Below are positions 45,034-54,904 of a stretch of 64,000 nucleotides of DNA, piece after piece. The translations under genes and the position numbers were made by a program. The notes beneath the pieces were generated by a model. It was given only the letters and a program-made list of their open reading frames with translations. It did no database searches and was not told the DNA's origin. The stretch comes from Corynebacterium sp. TAE3-ERU12 (GTDB taxonomy: Bacteria; Actinomycetota; Actinomycetes; Mycobacteriales; Mycobacteriaceae), in NCBI RefSeq assembly GCF_019209905.1, contig NZ_JAHUTM010000001.1:744001-808000 (forward strand), written 5' to 3'. How positions within the stretch are numbered: the stretch's first letter is position 1; every line of letters begins with the position of its first letter.

Positions 45034-46077
45034 ATGGCAACCAACGACAAACAGTGGCGCATACCGCTCCTCGCCGGAACCGGCCTCGCCGCCGCCGGCC
45101 TGGGCGGCATGTACACCTTCAGCCAACTCACCGGCCAAGCCACCGACGAAGAAAAAGCATGGCGCTACCCAGGCGACGACCTCATCGACGCCAACTACGA
45201 CAACGGCTACTCATCCACCTACGCCGTCACCATCGACGCCCCCGCCTACGCAGTCTGGCGACTGTTCAAACAACTCGGCGCCGATAAGTCCGGCTCATTC
45301 TCCTCCGAATGGCTAGAACGCACCTTTGCCCGGCTGCCCTTCTACAACAGCTACGAAATCCAAGAAGAGTTCCAGCAGCCGGACTCGCTCATGCCCGGCG
45401 ATATCGGCGCCTTCGACTTCCACGGCATGTCCATGGAATGGGCCGACGTCGTACCCGGCAAATACGTCGTCCAGTGGGTCGACACCAAAAACCCGCCCGC
45501 CGCACCAGGCTCCTACGCCTTCCGCTTTCCGACGATGACGCACTTCGCCGCCGCATGGTGCTTCTACGTCGTCCCGCTCAAAGGGGAGCGCACCAGGCTC
45601 ATCAACCACTGGCGTATCGGCTACGAACCCGACGGGCCGCTGCCAGCAGCCATCAACTGGATCAATATCGAACTCATCGGCGGCGTGATGACCCGGCTGC
45701 AAAATATCTACGTCAAGCGCACCGTCGAGTTCCGCAAAAAGCAACAACACACCGGAAAATTCATGCGGGGCGTACTAGGCGGCCGCTGGTTCGGCTCCGA
45801 GGTACCCGCCGGACGCTGGGACGGCACCCCAATGTTCGAGAAGACCTACACCCAGTGGTTCCGCTACGGCCGGCACAACCCCGCAGTGCGCGAAATCCGC
45901 GAACCAGTCACCGACAACCCCAACTGGCCGCCCACCGGCCCCGGCACTCCGTGGGCCAAAGACGTCGACGAGGACTACTTCACCGACTGGGAAGAACCCG
46001 AGTTCAGCTGGGAAGAACAGATCCGCCAAAAGCGCGAAGGCACCTACCTCAAAAACTGGGGTAAAAAGACCAGCTAG
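45034..46077 (+). CDS. SRPBCC (START-like) family protein with N-terminal membrane segment
   Basis: A 347-residue protein with a short N-terminal hydrophobic segment (about 10-28, PLLAGTGLAAAGLGGMYTF), followed by an SRPBCC/START-like lipid-binding domain (STYAVTIDAPAYAVWRLFKQ, WADVVPGKYVVQWVD, TRLINHWRIGYEP) and a long polar C-terminal tail rich in Trp, Pro and Glu. Ligands of this fold are lipids, sterols or polyketides. GAAAGG lies about 10 bases before the ATG at 45034; an in-frame ATG at 44989 lacks such a signal. Codons end mostly in C. It is divergent from the DUF5692-like pair, suggesting a shared pathway. Confidence 0.75.
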   Translation: MATNDKQWRIPLLAGTGLAAAGLGGMYTFSQLTGQATDEEKAWRYPGDDLIDANYDNGYSSTYAVTIDAPAYAVWRLFKQLGADKSGSFSSEWLERTFARLPFYNSYEIQEEFQQPDSLMPGDIGAFDFHGMSMEWADVVPGKYVVQWVDTKNPPAAPGSYAFRFPTMTHFAAAWCFYVVPLKGERTRLINHWRIGYEPDGPLPAAINWINIELIGGVMTRLQNIYVKRTVEFRKKQQHTGKFMRGVLGGRWFGSEVPAGRWDGTPMFEKTYTQWFRYGRHNPAVREIREPVTDNPNWPPTGPGTPWAKDVDEDYFTDWEEPEFSWEEQIRQKREGTYLKNWGKKTS

Positions 46078-46085
46078 CCCAACGC

Positions 46086-46132
46086 ACACAAAAACCCCGG
46101 CCCGCACACGAGGACAATGTGCGAGCCGGGGT
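46086..46132 (-). terminator. Terminator between pntB and the SRPBCC gene
   Basis: A stem of about 14 bp with one mismatch (46094-46108 with 46118-46132). On the minus strand it is followed by TTTTTGTGTG, so it ends pntAB; it can also stop the convergent SRPBCC transcript. Confidence 0.8.
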
Positions 46133-46154
46133 CAGCGTCGGAAAGCAAACCGAA

Positions 46155-47642
46155 TTACAGCGCCTGGGTGATTCCTTCAACAGAGGCCTTGGCATCACCA
46201 AGCAGCATGTCCGAATTCTCATTGAAGAACAGCGGGTTTTGCACCCCGGAGTAGCCCGAACCCATCGAGCGCTTGAACACAATCACCCGGCCGGCTTCCC
46301 ACACCTTCAACACCGGCATACCGGCAATGGGGGAGCCCGGCTCCTCAGCAATCGGGTTCACGGTGTCATTGGCGCCGATAACCAACACCACATCAACATC
46401 GTCGAAATCATCATTGACCTCGTCCATTTCCAGCACGATGTCATAAGGCACCTTGGCCTCTGCCAACAGCACATTCATATGGCCAGGCAACCGGCCCGCC
46501 ACCGGGTGAATACCAAAAGTGACAGTCTTACCCATCTCGCGTAGCTTGCTGGTCAGCGCAGCAACCGGGTACTGCGCCTGAGACACCGCCATGCCATAAC
46601 CCGGGGTAATCATCACACTGCGGGCAGCCTTGAGAGCCTCTGCAGCCTCACCGACGGAAATCTCCGTGTGGGTGCCCAAATCCTGGTCACCAATGACACC
46701 ACCGTCGGTACCAAAGCCACCCAGAATCACCGACGCGAAAGACCGGTTCATGGCCTTACACATGATGTACGAAAGGAACGCGCCGGAGGAACCAACCAAA
46801 GCGCCAGTGATGATCAGCAACGTATTGCCCAACATCAGGCCGGTGAACGCGGCAGCCCAACCGGAGTAGCTGTTCATAATCGAGACCACCACCGGCATAT
46901 CGCCGCCGCCGATAGCGATAACCAAATGCCAACCCAACAGCAGCGCCAGGACAGTCATCACAGCAAGGGCGAACCAGCCGATGAAGGAATCGTCGGCAGC
47001 AACGAAAACCACCAGGAACAGCAGCGACACCACCAGGATGCCCAGGTTGATCCAGTTGCGCCCGGGCAGCAGCTTCGGGGCGCCGGAAATCTTCGTGGAC
47101 AGCTTCAGACCAGCCACAATCGAGCCAGCCAGGGTGACCGCACCGATGAATACACCGATGAAGACCTCGCCCAAGTGGAACGCGACCATTGCAGAATCAG
47201 TGGACTCATCGGTGTGCAGGAACGAGTTGTAGCCAATGAAGATCGCGGCCAGGCCCACCAGCCCGTTAAACATGGCGATGAGCTCGGGCAGGCCGGTCAT
47301 CTCCACACTATGGGCGCGCCAGATGCCGTACACAGCACCAATACTCATCGCCAGGGCGATGACCAGCACTGTGGCCAGCGGGCCCCAATGGCCATCGGAA
47401 GAATGCTCAGTTGCGTTGACCGCAGCCTGAATAACTGCGGCGGTAATGGCGACGGCCATACCGGCCATGCCGAAAAGGTTGCCGCGGCGGGCCGTTTCCG
47501 GTTTGGAGAGGCCAGACAGGGCCAGCAGGAACAGCAAAGCAGCGGCGATATAGGCCAGGTTGGAGAACTGGTTCGTCCACTGCTGCAGTTCGGAGGTGCT
47601 GGTCTCGGCCGCGAGCGTTGCGGAAGTCAAGGATGCACTCAT
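46155..47642 (-). CDS. pntB: NAD(P) transhydrogenase subunit beta
   Basis: Membrane part and NADP-binding domain III of the proton-translocating transhydrogenase, which makes NADPH from NADH using the proton gradient. It has 495 residues. About nine helices are followed by domain III from about 315: [14 protein letters not shown] (the GxGxxxAQ-type NADP fold), [46 protein letters not shown] and [18 protein letters not shown]. It starts 6 bases after the pntA stop, so they form one operon. Confidence 0.95.
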   Translation of the reverse strand: MSASLTSATLAAETSTSELQQWTNQFSNLAYIAAALLFLLALSGLSKPETARRGNLFGMAGMAVAITAAVIQAAVNATEHSSDGHWGPLATVLVIALAMSIGAVYGIWRAHSVEMTGLPELIAMFNGLVGLAAIFIGYNSFLHTDESTDSAMVAFHLGEVFIGVFIGAVTLAGSIVAGLKLSTKISGAPKLLPGRNWINLGILVVSLLFLVVFVAADDSFIGWFALAVMTVLALLLGWHLVIAIGGGDMPVVVSIMNSYSGWAAAFTGLMLGNTLLIITGALVGSSGAFLSYIMCKAMNRSFASVILGGFGTDGGVIGDQDLGTHTEISVGEAAEALKAARSVMITPGYGMAVSQAQYPVAALTSKLREMGKTVTFGIHPVAGRLPGHMNVLLAEAKVPYDIVLEMDEVNDDFDDVDVVLVIGANDTVNPIAEEPGSPIAGMPVLKVWEAGRVIVFKRSMGSGYSGVQNPLFFNENSDMLLGDAKASVEGITQAL

Positions 47643-47648
47643 GGTCGC

Positions 47649-49208
47649 TTAGCCCTCTTTCTGGAACATGCCGAGCATGCGGTTGGTGATGGCGAAACCG
47701 CCGAAGATATTGACCGAGGAAGCCACAATGGCGAAAAACGCCATCGCCGACACCAGGACGTTTCCGTCGCCGACCTGCAAGATCGCGCCGACGAGGACAA
47801 TGCCGGAAATAGCGTTGGTTTCAGACATCAGCGGGGTGTGCAGGGTCGGGGTCACCGCGGAGATGACGTAGAAACCAAGCACAATCGCCAGGGTGAGCAC
47901 CATGTAATTAGCGCTAATCGCGGCCGGGCTGAGCAGCACCAGCAGCACGCCGAGAATAATGGCGACACCGAGGCCAATCTTGGCTTTGCCGGAGCCGAAA
48001 ACAGAGACCTGTTCGGGCTTTTCGGCGTGGGCTTTGGCGGCGAGTTCTTCCTGCTTATCAGCGGCTGGAGTAACCGAGACTTTCACTGGCGGCGGGGGCC
48101 ACAGAATCTCGGTGCCGGAGTCCGTGTGGTGGGTCACCGTGATGCCGCGGATGATCTCATCGTCGAGATCCAGCGTCGGGGTGCCGTCCTTGTCCGGGGT
48201 GATGAGCTTGAACAGGTTGACAATATTTTGCCCGTATAGCTGCGAGGCCTGTCCGGGCAGGCGACCGGCGAGGTCGCGGTGGCCAATAATGGTCACCCCA
48301 TTATCGGTGACGTAGGTTTCGTCGGGCCTGGTCAGTTCGCAGTTGCCACCATTTGCGGCGGCCATATCGACGACCACACTGCCGGGCTGCATATTCGCTA
48401 TGTCGGCTGCGGTGAGCAGGGTAGGGGACTTTCGGCCCGGGATATTGGCGGTACAGATCACCACGTCGGCCTGCGCGGACTGCTCGGAGTACAGCTTGGC
48501 GGCAGCGGCGGCCTGGTCCTGGTTCATCTCCTTGGCGTAGCCGTCCTCGGATTTCTCCGCGGCGACGGGGATGGGGATGAACTCCGCGCCCATTGATTCG
48601 ACCTGCTCGCCGGCTTCGGGGCGCAGGTCGGTGGCTTTGACGATGGCACCCATGGAGTTTGCTGCACCGATTGCAGCAAGACCGCCGACACCTGCACCAA
48701 TGACGTACACGGTGGCGGGGTTGACCTTGCCGGCGGCGGTGACTTGGCCGTTGAAAAGGCGACCAAAGGCGGAGGCGGCCTCGACGACGGCGCGGTTGCC
48801 GGCGATATTGGCCATCGAGGACAGTACGTCCATGGACTGGGCGCGGGATAGGCGCGGTACCGCATCCATTGCCAGTGCGGTGATGTCGCGCTGGGCGAGC
48901 TCGTTGATGAGTTCTTCGTTGCGGCCCGGTGCCATGCGGCAGATCAGGGTGGCGCCTTCGCGCAGCTGGTCGCGGTATTCGCGCGGCGGGGTGTCGAGGG
49001 CGGTGACAATATCTGCTTGCCAGACCTCGTCGCCAACGATGGTGGCGCCTGCTTCGCGGTAGAGGTCGTCGGGGTAGGCGGCGGCTTCGCCGGCTCCGGC
49101 CTGGACGTCGACGTCATAGCCGAGCTTGATGAGCTTGGCCACGGTGTCCGGGGTGGCCGCGACCAGCGGCTGGCGCTCGTCGGGCTCGTGGGGGACTCCG
49201 ATTCGCAC
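47649..49208 (-). CDS. pntA: NAD(P) transhydrogenase subunit alpha
   Basis: Subunit with the NAD-binding domain I and part of the membrane domain, 519 residues. The GTG at 49208 gives the family N-terminus MRIGVPHEPDERQPLVAATP and has CCAGGAGACGAA directly before it; a frame open to 49328 lacks conserved residues. VYVIGAGVGGLAAIGAANSM is the NAD fold; PGQASQLYGQN follows; three to four C-terminal helices (AVTPTLHTPLMSETNAISG among them) are the PntAB portion fused to PntAA as in E. coli PntA. Confidence 0.95.
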   Translation of the reverse strand: MRIGVPHEPDERQPLVAATPDTVAKLIKLGYDVDVQAGAGEAAAYPDDLYREAGATIVGDEVWQADIVTALDTPPREYRDQLREGATLICRMAPGRNEELINELAQRDITALAMDAVPRLSRAQSMDVLSSMANIAGNRAVVEAASAFGRLFNGQVTAAGKVNPATVYVIGAGVGGLAAIGAANSMGAIVKATDLRPEAGEQVESMGAEFIPIPVAAEKSEDGYAKEMNQDQAAAAAKLYSEQSAQADVVICTANIPGRKSPTLLTAADIANMQPGSVVVDMAAANGGNCELTRPDETYVTDNGVTIIGHRDLAGRLPGQASQLYGQNIVNLFKLITPDKDGTPTLDLDDEIIRGITVTHHTDSGTEILWPPPPVKVSVTPAADKQEELAAKAHAEKPEQVSVFGSGKAKIGLGVAIILGVLLVLLSPAAISANYMVLTLAIVLGFYVISAVTPTLHTPLMSETNAISGIVLVGAILQVGDGNVLVSAMAFFAIVASSVNIFGGFAITNRMLGMFQKEG

Positions 49209-49835
49209 TTCGTCTCCTGGGATGAGTGTGGGTGGGTAAGGGTTGTCGGCCGTGCTGGGTTGGTGTGGCCGGTGAACCCTTGGGTGGTGCAGCCCAACGT
49301 CCGACGGGTGTGTCGGATGCAGAGACATAATTATTTAAAGAGTGCGATGAAGTGTATGTGCCGTTTACGGCGGAATGAACCCGCGGCGGGGCGGTGTGGG
49401 GGCCAGGTGGTGCGGTTGTCGGCGTAATGAGTGGTTATGGCGTCATCGCTATCATTGCCGGGGGTATTTAGTGGGGGTGGCAATAAAAGGTGAACTATCG
49501 TCTCAGTCACTGCGTTGCACTCATTTCGTGAGATCGCGCCTATGACCGCCCAGCTCGGCTGCTTACCGACGGTGTCCACGCGGCGGGATAGTGGATAAGC
49601 CGAATATGCCCGCACCCACCCGGCGCGGACACATAAGCCGCCGAGTGTGGGTTTTTGGTGCGTATCAGGGGAATTTGGGGGTATTACGTCCGGTTGTGGT
49701 GGGCTTACTGCCCGGTCTTGTGTGGTTTGCCACCCAGAGTCCAACCCAACCACCCCACAGCCGCACAACCTGCTCGCCGCGAGTGAAAGATCTTCACCCG
49801 GCAGGCTTGGGCATACCCCCGTACCCTGTGTGGCC
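49209..49835. other. Long gap between pntA and the 691-residue protein gene
   Basis: No gene is convincing in these 627 bases. It must hold the pntAB promoter (minus strand; an AT-rich part near 49325-49345) and the promoter of the following plus-strand gene. No repeat or strong hairpin was noticed. Confidence 0.5.
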
Positions 49836-51911
49836 ATGAGCGAATTCGACAGCCTCAACGGCGGCAACCAGCCGCCCACAGGCCAGCTGAACTGGGCGCA
49901 ATTCCAGCGCTCAGTCGGTTTCGCCTTCGCTGATACCACCGCCGCCGGAATCCGCCAGGCCTTCGGCGACGGCCTTTCTGCCTACCGCGCTGTCGAGGTC
50001 ACCAACACCGACCACGGGCCCGTGCTGAGCCGACGTCTCCGCGACTTCTCCGGGGCAGTACTCCACGTCGGCGACAATCACGTCGTTTTCGGCTTCGACG
50101 GCGGCGTGATCAACCCCGTCGGCGCTGCCTATCTGCCCGAAGACGGCGCCGGTCGCGGATGCGCACTGCTGAGCCTCAACGCGGCACTGCACCCCACCGA
50201 ATCAGCCGAGAACCTCGGCTATGACCCGCGTATTTCCGACACCGTGCCCATCCCACGGCTGTTCCACGTCACCGACCCACGCGGCATCTTCCCCGGGCCA
50301 CCGTCGGAAAATGGCAGCTACCAGGTCAAACAACCAGACGGGCGGCTGCAGTTATGCCTGCTATTCGCCGATAACGCCTCCGTCGCCATCGGAGGCGAAG
50401 AACTCTCCACATTGCCTGCCGACGGCCACCCCACCCCGGTGACCGCAGCAATCGTCAGCGCCGAGAAAAACCTCAACATCATGACCGCCACGGTGTTCTG
50501 GCACCTCACCGTGCGCCTGGCCGATGGTTGCGTCGTCGACGCCTGCGCCCCAGATATCTCAGCCCGCCGCGTCCACCACCCCGCAGCCAAGAACGTCCTC
50601 ACACCCACCAACCCGTACCCGGTCGGCGCCACCCTCACCGGAGACGCGGTACTCACCGGGCGTTTCTTCGCTCCGAATCCGCCCTCCATCGTGCTGGGCC
50701 GGCCCGGCTGGATGGACCTTGGCGGCCCCGTCGCCGAAGGCCCCGGGCTTATCGCCGATATGCAGCAGACCCGCACCGATACCGATATCGCCACCTGCTT
50801 GGGCCTGCAGTTCGGGAAGACCAGCGATATCTGGACCACCATCACCACCGCGCCCCGCGATGCTGGGTGGCACACCCAAGAACACTACGAATTCGACCCC
50901 GCACACCGCCCTGTCGCCGACCCCGGCACAGCCGCAGTGACTATCGCCCGCCAAGGTTTCGACGGGGTCTGCCTTGCCCGCTCATTGCCCTCGGGCGGCT
51001 GGGCGGCTTATGTCGATCCCAGTGTGATGGGCGATGACCTGTGGAGTACTGGCGGCGCCGGGCGTGCCGACGATTGCGTAGCCACACTGCATATCGCCGC
51101 TATCGACACCATCCTGGCCAGCGGGGAGCAGGAGCTGCGCACCATATGGGGGCTCGACCCAGACCAAGAACGCGCCCATAGCGCCGATGTACTCGACGCC
51201 TACACCAGCCTTGGCGCGTCCAGCTTGCATTACGGCACCCGCTTGCCGGTGTGCTGCACCCTCACTGATGCCCGTGAAGTGCCCACCCAACTGCGCGGTA
51301 GCCTCGGCCCGGGCTTGCGTATCCAGGCCCGCACCACCATCGCGGGCCGCCCCGCAGTGGTGTACCTGCCACCAGCGGTCGGCACTGTTTTTGACGGCAC
51401 TATCGCGTGCGGCATTGTTGAGGTCTGCGCCGCCGATACTGCCGATATCGCCGAGATCATCGCTGATTACGAACCAGCCACCGATGAGTTCGCCGGCCCC
51501 GGCACGGTGCCTGACCCCATCACGGGCAGCTTCCAGCACCGGCCTGGTGAAGTCGACCGGTTGCTGCTTGAGGTCATTGAACGTGTGCCCAATACCTCGG
51601 AGTTATCCCACTTGACTGACCGTTCGGCAGTTTCTGCGCAACAACGCCTGCGCCAGGCCGCCGGGATGCGCAATCTGGAGGCCTACCTCGGTGATGACCT
51701 GCGTTGGCGGGTCCGCCCGCGCCCGGGAACCCCGGTTGTGCCTGTCGACGCCCATATCGCCGAGGCTCTTTTAGCCGCAGTGGGACGAACCCGCGCTGCC
51801 GGGGTGAGTGACCCGACCCTGGACCGGGCCTATGACCTGCTCGTATCAGTGCTGCCCGATGAGATCCGGCGTGGTGCCGCACTGCGCCAGCAGCGCTGGG
51901 GCACAGCATAA
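49836..51911 (+). CDS. Large protein of unknown function
   Basis: A soluble protein of 691 residues that I do not recognise. It has no signal peptide or membrane helix. The composition is balanced, with many Asp/Ala/Gly and 13 or so scattered Cys residues; segments such as LRDFSGAVLHVGDNHVVFGF and FFAPNPPSIVLGRPGWMDLG suggest a beta-rich fold, and the last about 150 residues look helical (EVDRLLLEVIERVPNTSELS). The ATG at 49836 is chosen because TACCCT lies 8 bases before it and the upstream frame is not protein-like. It is followed 27 bases later by a pyrimidine-dimer glycosylase gene. Confidence 0.8.
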   Translation: MSEFDSLNGGNQPPTGQLNWAQFQRSVGFAFADTTAAGIRQAFGDGLSAYRAVEVTNTDHGPVLSRRLRDFSGAVLHVGDNHVVFGFDGGVINPVGAAYLPEDGAGRGCALLSLNAALHPTESAENLGYDPRISDTVPIPRLFHVTDPRGIFPGPPSENGSYQVKQPDGRLQLCLLFADNASVAIGGEELSTLPADGHPTPVTAAIVSAEKNLNIMTATVFWHLTVRLADGCVVDACAPDISARRVHHPAAKNVLTPTNPYPVGATLTGDAVLTGRFFAPNPPSIVLGRPGWMDLGGPVAEGPGLIADMQQTRTDTDIATCLGLQFGKTSDIWTTITTAPRDAGWHTQEHYEFDPAHRPVADPGTAAVTIARQGFDGVCLARSLPSGGWAAYVDPSVMGDDLWSTGGAGRADDCVATLHIAAIDTILASGEQELRTIWGLDPDQERAHSADVLDAYTSLGASSLHYGTRLPVCCTLTDAREVPTQLRGSLGPGLRIQARTTIAGRPAVVYLPPAVGTVFDGTIACGIVEVCAADTADIAEIIADYEPATDEFAGPGTVPDPITGSFQHRPGEVDRLLLEVIERVPNTSELSHLTDRSAVSAQQRLRQAAGMRNLEAYLGDDLRWRVRPRPGTPVVPVDAHIAEALLAAVGRTRAAGVSDPTLDRAYDLLVSVLPDEIRRGAALRQQRWGTA

Positions 51912-51938
51912 GGGCTGCCCGCAGATAGTCTCGAGGGC

Positions 51939-52382
51939 ATGCGAATCTGGAGCATGCACCCTGAATACCTGGACCGAGTGGGTCTCGTTGCCTGTTGGCG
52001 AGAGACCCTATTGGCGCAGAAAGTCCTCGATGGCGGCACTAAGGGCTACCGCAACCACCCACAGTTGGTGCGGTTCCGCGAGCACCGGCAGCCGCTGGCC
52101 GCAGTCGGCGCCTATCTTGCGGGAATCCAGGATGAGGCTGTTGTGCGGGGCTATAAATTCGACCGCTCGAAGATTCTCGTCCCGCCTCAGCCTGGCGTGG
52201 AGCTCGACCGCATTGACCTGACTGAGGGGCAATTGGCTTACGAGTTCACGCACCTGCGCGCCAAACTCGACGCGCGCGCCCCTGATGTGCTCGCCAATGA
52301 GCTTTGGGCCGCAGGCACCGACCGCCCGCACCCACTATTCCGGCTTATTCCCGGTGAGGTCCAGGACTGGGAACGGGTCTAG
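51939..52382 (+). CDS. Pyrimidine dimer DNA glycosylase / endonuclease V-like protein
   Basis: A small repair protein of 147 residues similar to T4 endonuclease V, which cuts the glycosyl bond at UV-induced pyrimidine dimers. The start MRIWSMHPEYLDRVGLVACW with WRETLLAQKVL, KGYRNHPQLVRF and YEFTHLRAKLDAR is typical of the bacterial family. TAGTCT lies 7 bases before the ATG, so the transcript is probably leaderless. No UV-repair operon is attached. Confidence 0.88.
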   Translation: MRIWSMHPEYLDRVGLVACWRETLLAQKVLDGGTKGYRNHPQLVRFREHRQPLAAVGAYLAGIQDEAVVRGYKFDRSKILVPPQPGVELDRIDLTEGQLAYEFTHLRAKLDARAPDVLANELWAAGTDRPHPLFRLIPGEVQDWERV

Positions 52383-52523
52383 CGCCCCATTTTTCGCCCC
52401 TGCGAGAATCCATAACTGCTCGCTAAAAGCGGTATCGGAGAACCCTCTGCGGTGTTAGTGTGGCCAGTAGTTTAACCAGATAAACCTTCCCCTATCTGCA
52501 CTAACCGAGGAGCTGAAAAACTC

Positions 52524-53951
52524 ATGTCGGATGTGATTCGGCAGGGGCCCTTCGGGCGCGCAGGTGCGACACGTCGGCGCTGGCATAAGCCGGCGGCCGT
52601 CGTATCAGCCCTGGCGCTTTCAGCTACAGCACTAACCGGCTGTGGTGAAGAAGAGACCAATGCCACCGTGCTGCGCTTTATGGGGCCAGCTGATGGTGTC
52701 GACCAGTACACTGCTGCTGCCCAGAAGTGCAGTGAGCAGTCCAATGGCGAATACACCATTGAGTACGATGTCTCTGCGAAGCAGACCGATGACCAGCGCT
52801 TACAGCTTGCCCGTCGCATCGTCGGTGGTGATGATTCCTTCGACATCATGGGCATGGACGTCACCTGGACGCCCGAGTTCGCCGAAGCCGGTTGGGCGGT
52901 TCCGCTTCCCGACGATCTCGCCGCCGACGTGCGCGATGGCACCATGTCAGGCCCACTGGAGACGGCCTCGTGGAATGACACCTTGTACGCCGCTCCGCTT
53001 AATACCAACACTCAGCTGATGTGGTATCGCAAGTCGTTGATGCCGCAGGGCCCCGACGGCCAGCCGTTGCCGCCGCAGACCTGGGAAGAAATCGCCCAGC
53101 TGGGCGCTGATCTGGCCGATGCGGGCAAGCCGTCCTATGCCGGTGTCCAGGCCGCCCAGTACGAGGGCATTGTGGTCTGGTTTAACTCCCTGATTGAGTC
53201 TGCCGGCGGCTCCATCGTTGATGAGGATGGCCGTACCGTCACCATCGGTGAGGGAGATGCTGCCGAAAAGGCACTCACGGCAATGCGCGAGATCGCGACC
53301 GCCAAAGGCCACGACCCGTCGACCTCTCAGCTCGATGAGAACCAAGCCCGCCTGGCCTTCGACCGCGGTGATGCGTTCATGCAGGTCAACTACCCGTTCG
53401 TGTATGCGGGTGTGAAAGGCAAAGCCGAAGAAGGCAATGCCCAAGCGCAGGAAGTTTTCGACGACCTGGGCTGGACTGTCTACCCAGGGGTGAATAAGGG
53501 CGAGCCGTCCAAGGTCACTATTGGTGGCCTCAATATCGCCGTGCCGAGTACCTCGAAGCACCAGGACCTGGCGTTTAAGGCGATTAAGTGCCTGCGCAAT
53601 GCGGACAATCAGCTCAATAACGCCCTCACCGGTGGTCTGCCGCCGACGCTGACGTCGCTCTATACCAATCCCACCGCCGAGTTTGAGCAGGAATATCCCT
53701 TCTACCGGGAGATTTTCGAGTCCCTGAATAAGCTCGACCCGTCCGAGCTCGGCGAGGAAGAAAAGGCCCTGCTGCCTAATCCGCGACGTGTCGGTGTGGC
53801 TGTGCGTGCACAGTCCCCGGCATACCAGTCGATTTCCATTCTGCTGGCTTCCCGGCTCAGCCCGCCGGCGGATATTAAACCCGATGAGCTGGTGGGTGTG
53901 CTTTCCGACGAAATTACGCGCGCCGTTGACTCCGAAGGACTGGTGCCCTGA
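52524..53951 (+). CDS. lpqY: Trehalose-type ABC transporter substrate-binding lipoprotein
   Basis: Extracellular sugar-binding lipoprotein, 475 residues, family 1 solute-binding protein. The signal peptide has a twin-arginine-like RRRW start (residues 17-20) and the lipobox ALTGC (Cys40). Sugar-binding features include FMGPADGVDQY, DSFDIMGMDVTWTPEFAEAG (in parts), APLNTNTQLMWYRKSL and the FMQVNYPFV segment. The set of genes and their order match LpqY-SugABC of mycobacteria and the Tus trehalose uptake system of C. glutamicum. GAGGAG lies 11 bases before the ATG. The stop overlaps the next ATG. Confidence 0.88.
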   Translation: MSDVIRQGPFGRAGATRRRWHKPAAVVSALALSATALTGCGEEETNATVLRFMGPADGVDQYTAAAQKCSEQSNGEYTIEYDVSAKQTDDQRLQLARRIVGGDDSFDIMGMDVTWTPEFAEAGWAVPLPDDLAADVRDGTMSGPLETASWNDTLYAAPLNTNTQLMWYRKSLMPQGPDGQPLPPQTWEEIAQLGADLADAGKPSYAGVQAAQYEGIVVWFNSLIESAGGSIVDEDGRTVTIGEGDAAEKALTAMREIATAKGHDPSTSQLDENQARLAFDRGDAFMQVNYPFVYAGVKGKAEEGNAQAQEVFDDLGWTVYPGVNKGEPSKVTIGGLNIAVPSTSKHQDLAFKAIKCLRNADNQLNNALTGGLPPTLTSLYTNPTAEFEQEYPFYREIFESLNKLDPSELGEEEKALLPNPRRVGVAVRAQSPAYQSISILLASRLSPPADIKPDELVGVLSDEITRAVDSEGLVP

Positions 53952-54898
53952 TGGCTACCACGCATAAAGCCGTTGCTAAGGATTCCGCCACCGACCAGGG
54001 CGTAGATAAGGCTGTCGAGGAGCGCAACGCCAACCAGCGCGCCGAGCGTCGCCTCGGGCTGATGCTGGTCGCCCCGGCGGTGCTGCTGATGGTCGCTGTG
54101 ACCGCCTACCCGATTCTGTACGCGGTATGGCTATCCCTACAGCGCTACGACCTGAGATTCCCCGCCGACCGCGAATTCGTCGGCCTGTCCAACTATATTG
54201 CCGTGCTGAGCTCCTCGTATTGGTGGGAAGCGCTCGGCGTGACGCTATTTATCACCGTTGTTTCCGTCGCCTTCGAGCTTGTGCTCGGTATGGCCATTGC
54301 CATGGTGATGCACCGGGCCATCTTCGGCCGCGGCATTGTCCGCACCGTCGTCCTGGTGCCCTACGGCATCGTGACTGTGGCTGCGGCGTATTCCTGGAAC
54401 TACGCCTGGACCCCCGGAACTGGTTATCTTGCCAATCTGCTTCCCGACGGTTCGGCGCCGCTGACTGAACAGTGGCCCTCAATTCTGATCGTGGTGCTCG
54501 CAGAGGTCTGGAAGACCACCCCGTTTATGGCTTTGCTGCTGCTGGCCGGTCTGGCCTTGGTGCCCGATGATGTGCTGCGCGCCGCAGAGCTCGACGGGGC
54601 GAATTTCTGGCAGCGCCTGTTCAAGGTGACGCTGCCGCTGATGAAGTCCTCAATTGTGGTGGCGTTGCTGTTCCGTACCCTCGATGCCTTCCGCGTTTTC
54701 GACAGTATTTACATCCTGACGAAGGGCAATAACGGCACTGGTTCGGTATCGATCCTGGGTTATAACAACTTGTTCAAGGCGTTCAACCTCGGCATAGGTT
54801 CAGCGATTTCGGTGCTGATCTTCTTGTGCGTGGCCATTATCGCCTTCATCTTCGTTAAGGGCCTGGGTGCTGGTGCGCCTGAGGCAGGGGAGAAGTGA
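53951..54898 (+). CDS. sugA: Trehalose ABC transporter permease SugA
   Basis: Inner permease subunit of 315 residues with six membrane helices after a charged N-terminus of about 30 residues. The MalF-type EAA loop is EVWKTTPFMALLLLAGLALV with EAA-like RAAELDGANFWQRLFKVTLP. The ATG overlaps the lpqY stop by one base; sugB begins 6 bases after its end. Its job is to carry the sugar released by LpqY across the membrane, driven by SugC. Confidence 0.92.
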   Translation: MATTHKAVAKDSATDQGVDKAVEERNANQRAERRLGLMLVAPAVLLMVAVTAYPILYAVWLSLQRYDLRFPADREFVGLSNYIAVLSSSYWWEALGVTLFITVVSVAFELVLGMAIAMVMHRAIFGRGIVRTVVLVPYGIVTVAAAYSWNYAWTPGTGYLANLLPDGSAPLTEQWPSILIVVLAEVWKTTPFMALLLLAGLALVPDDVLRAAELDGANFWQRLFKVTLPLMKSSIVVALLFRTLDAFRVFDSIYILTKGNNGTGSVSILGYNNLFKAFNLGIGSAISVLIFLCVAIIAFIFVKGLGAGAPEAGEK

Positions 54899-54904
54899 TC
54901 CGCC

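Noticed and set aside
46668-48239. 523-codon plus-strand frame over pntB/pntA
   Set aside because: Antisense shadow rich in His/Gln/Asp without any domain; pntA and pntB are complete on the other strand.
49590-49605. DnaA-box-like AGTGGATAA (and TTATCCACG near 25692)
   Set aside because: Single sites with one mismatch each, no cluster and no dnaA/dnaN context; not an origin.
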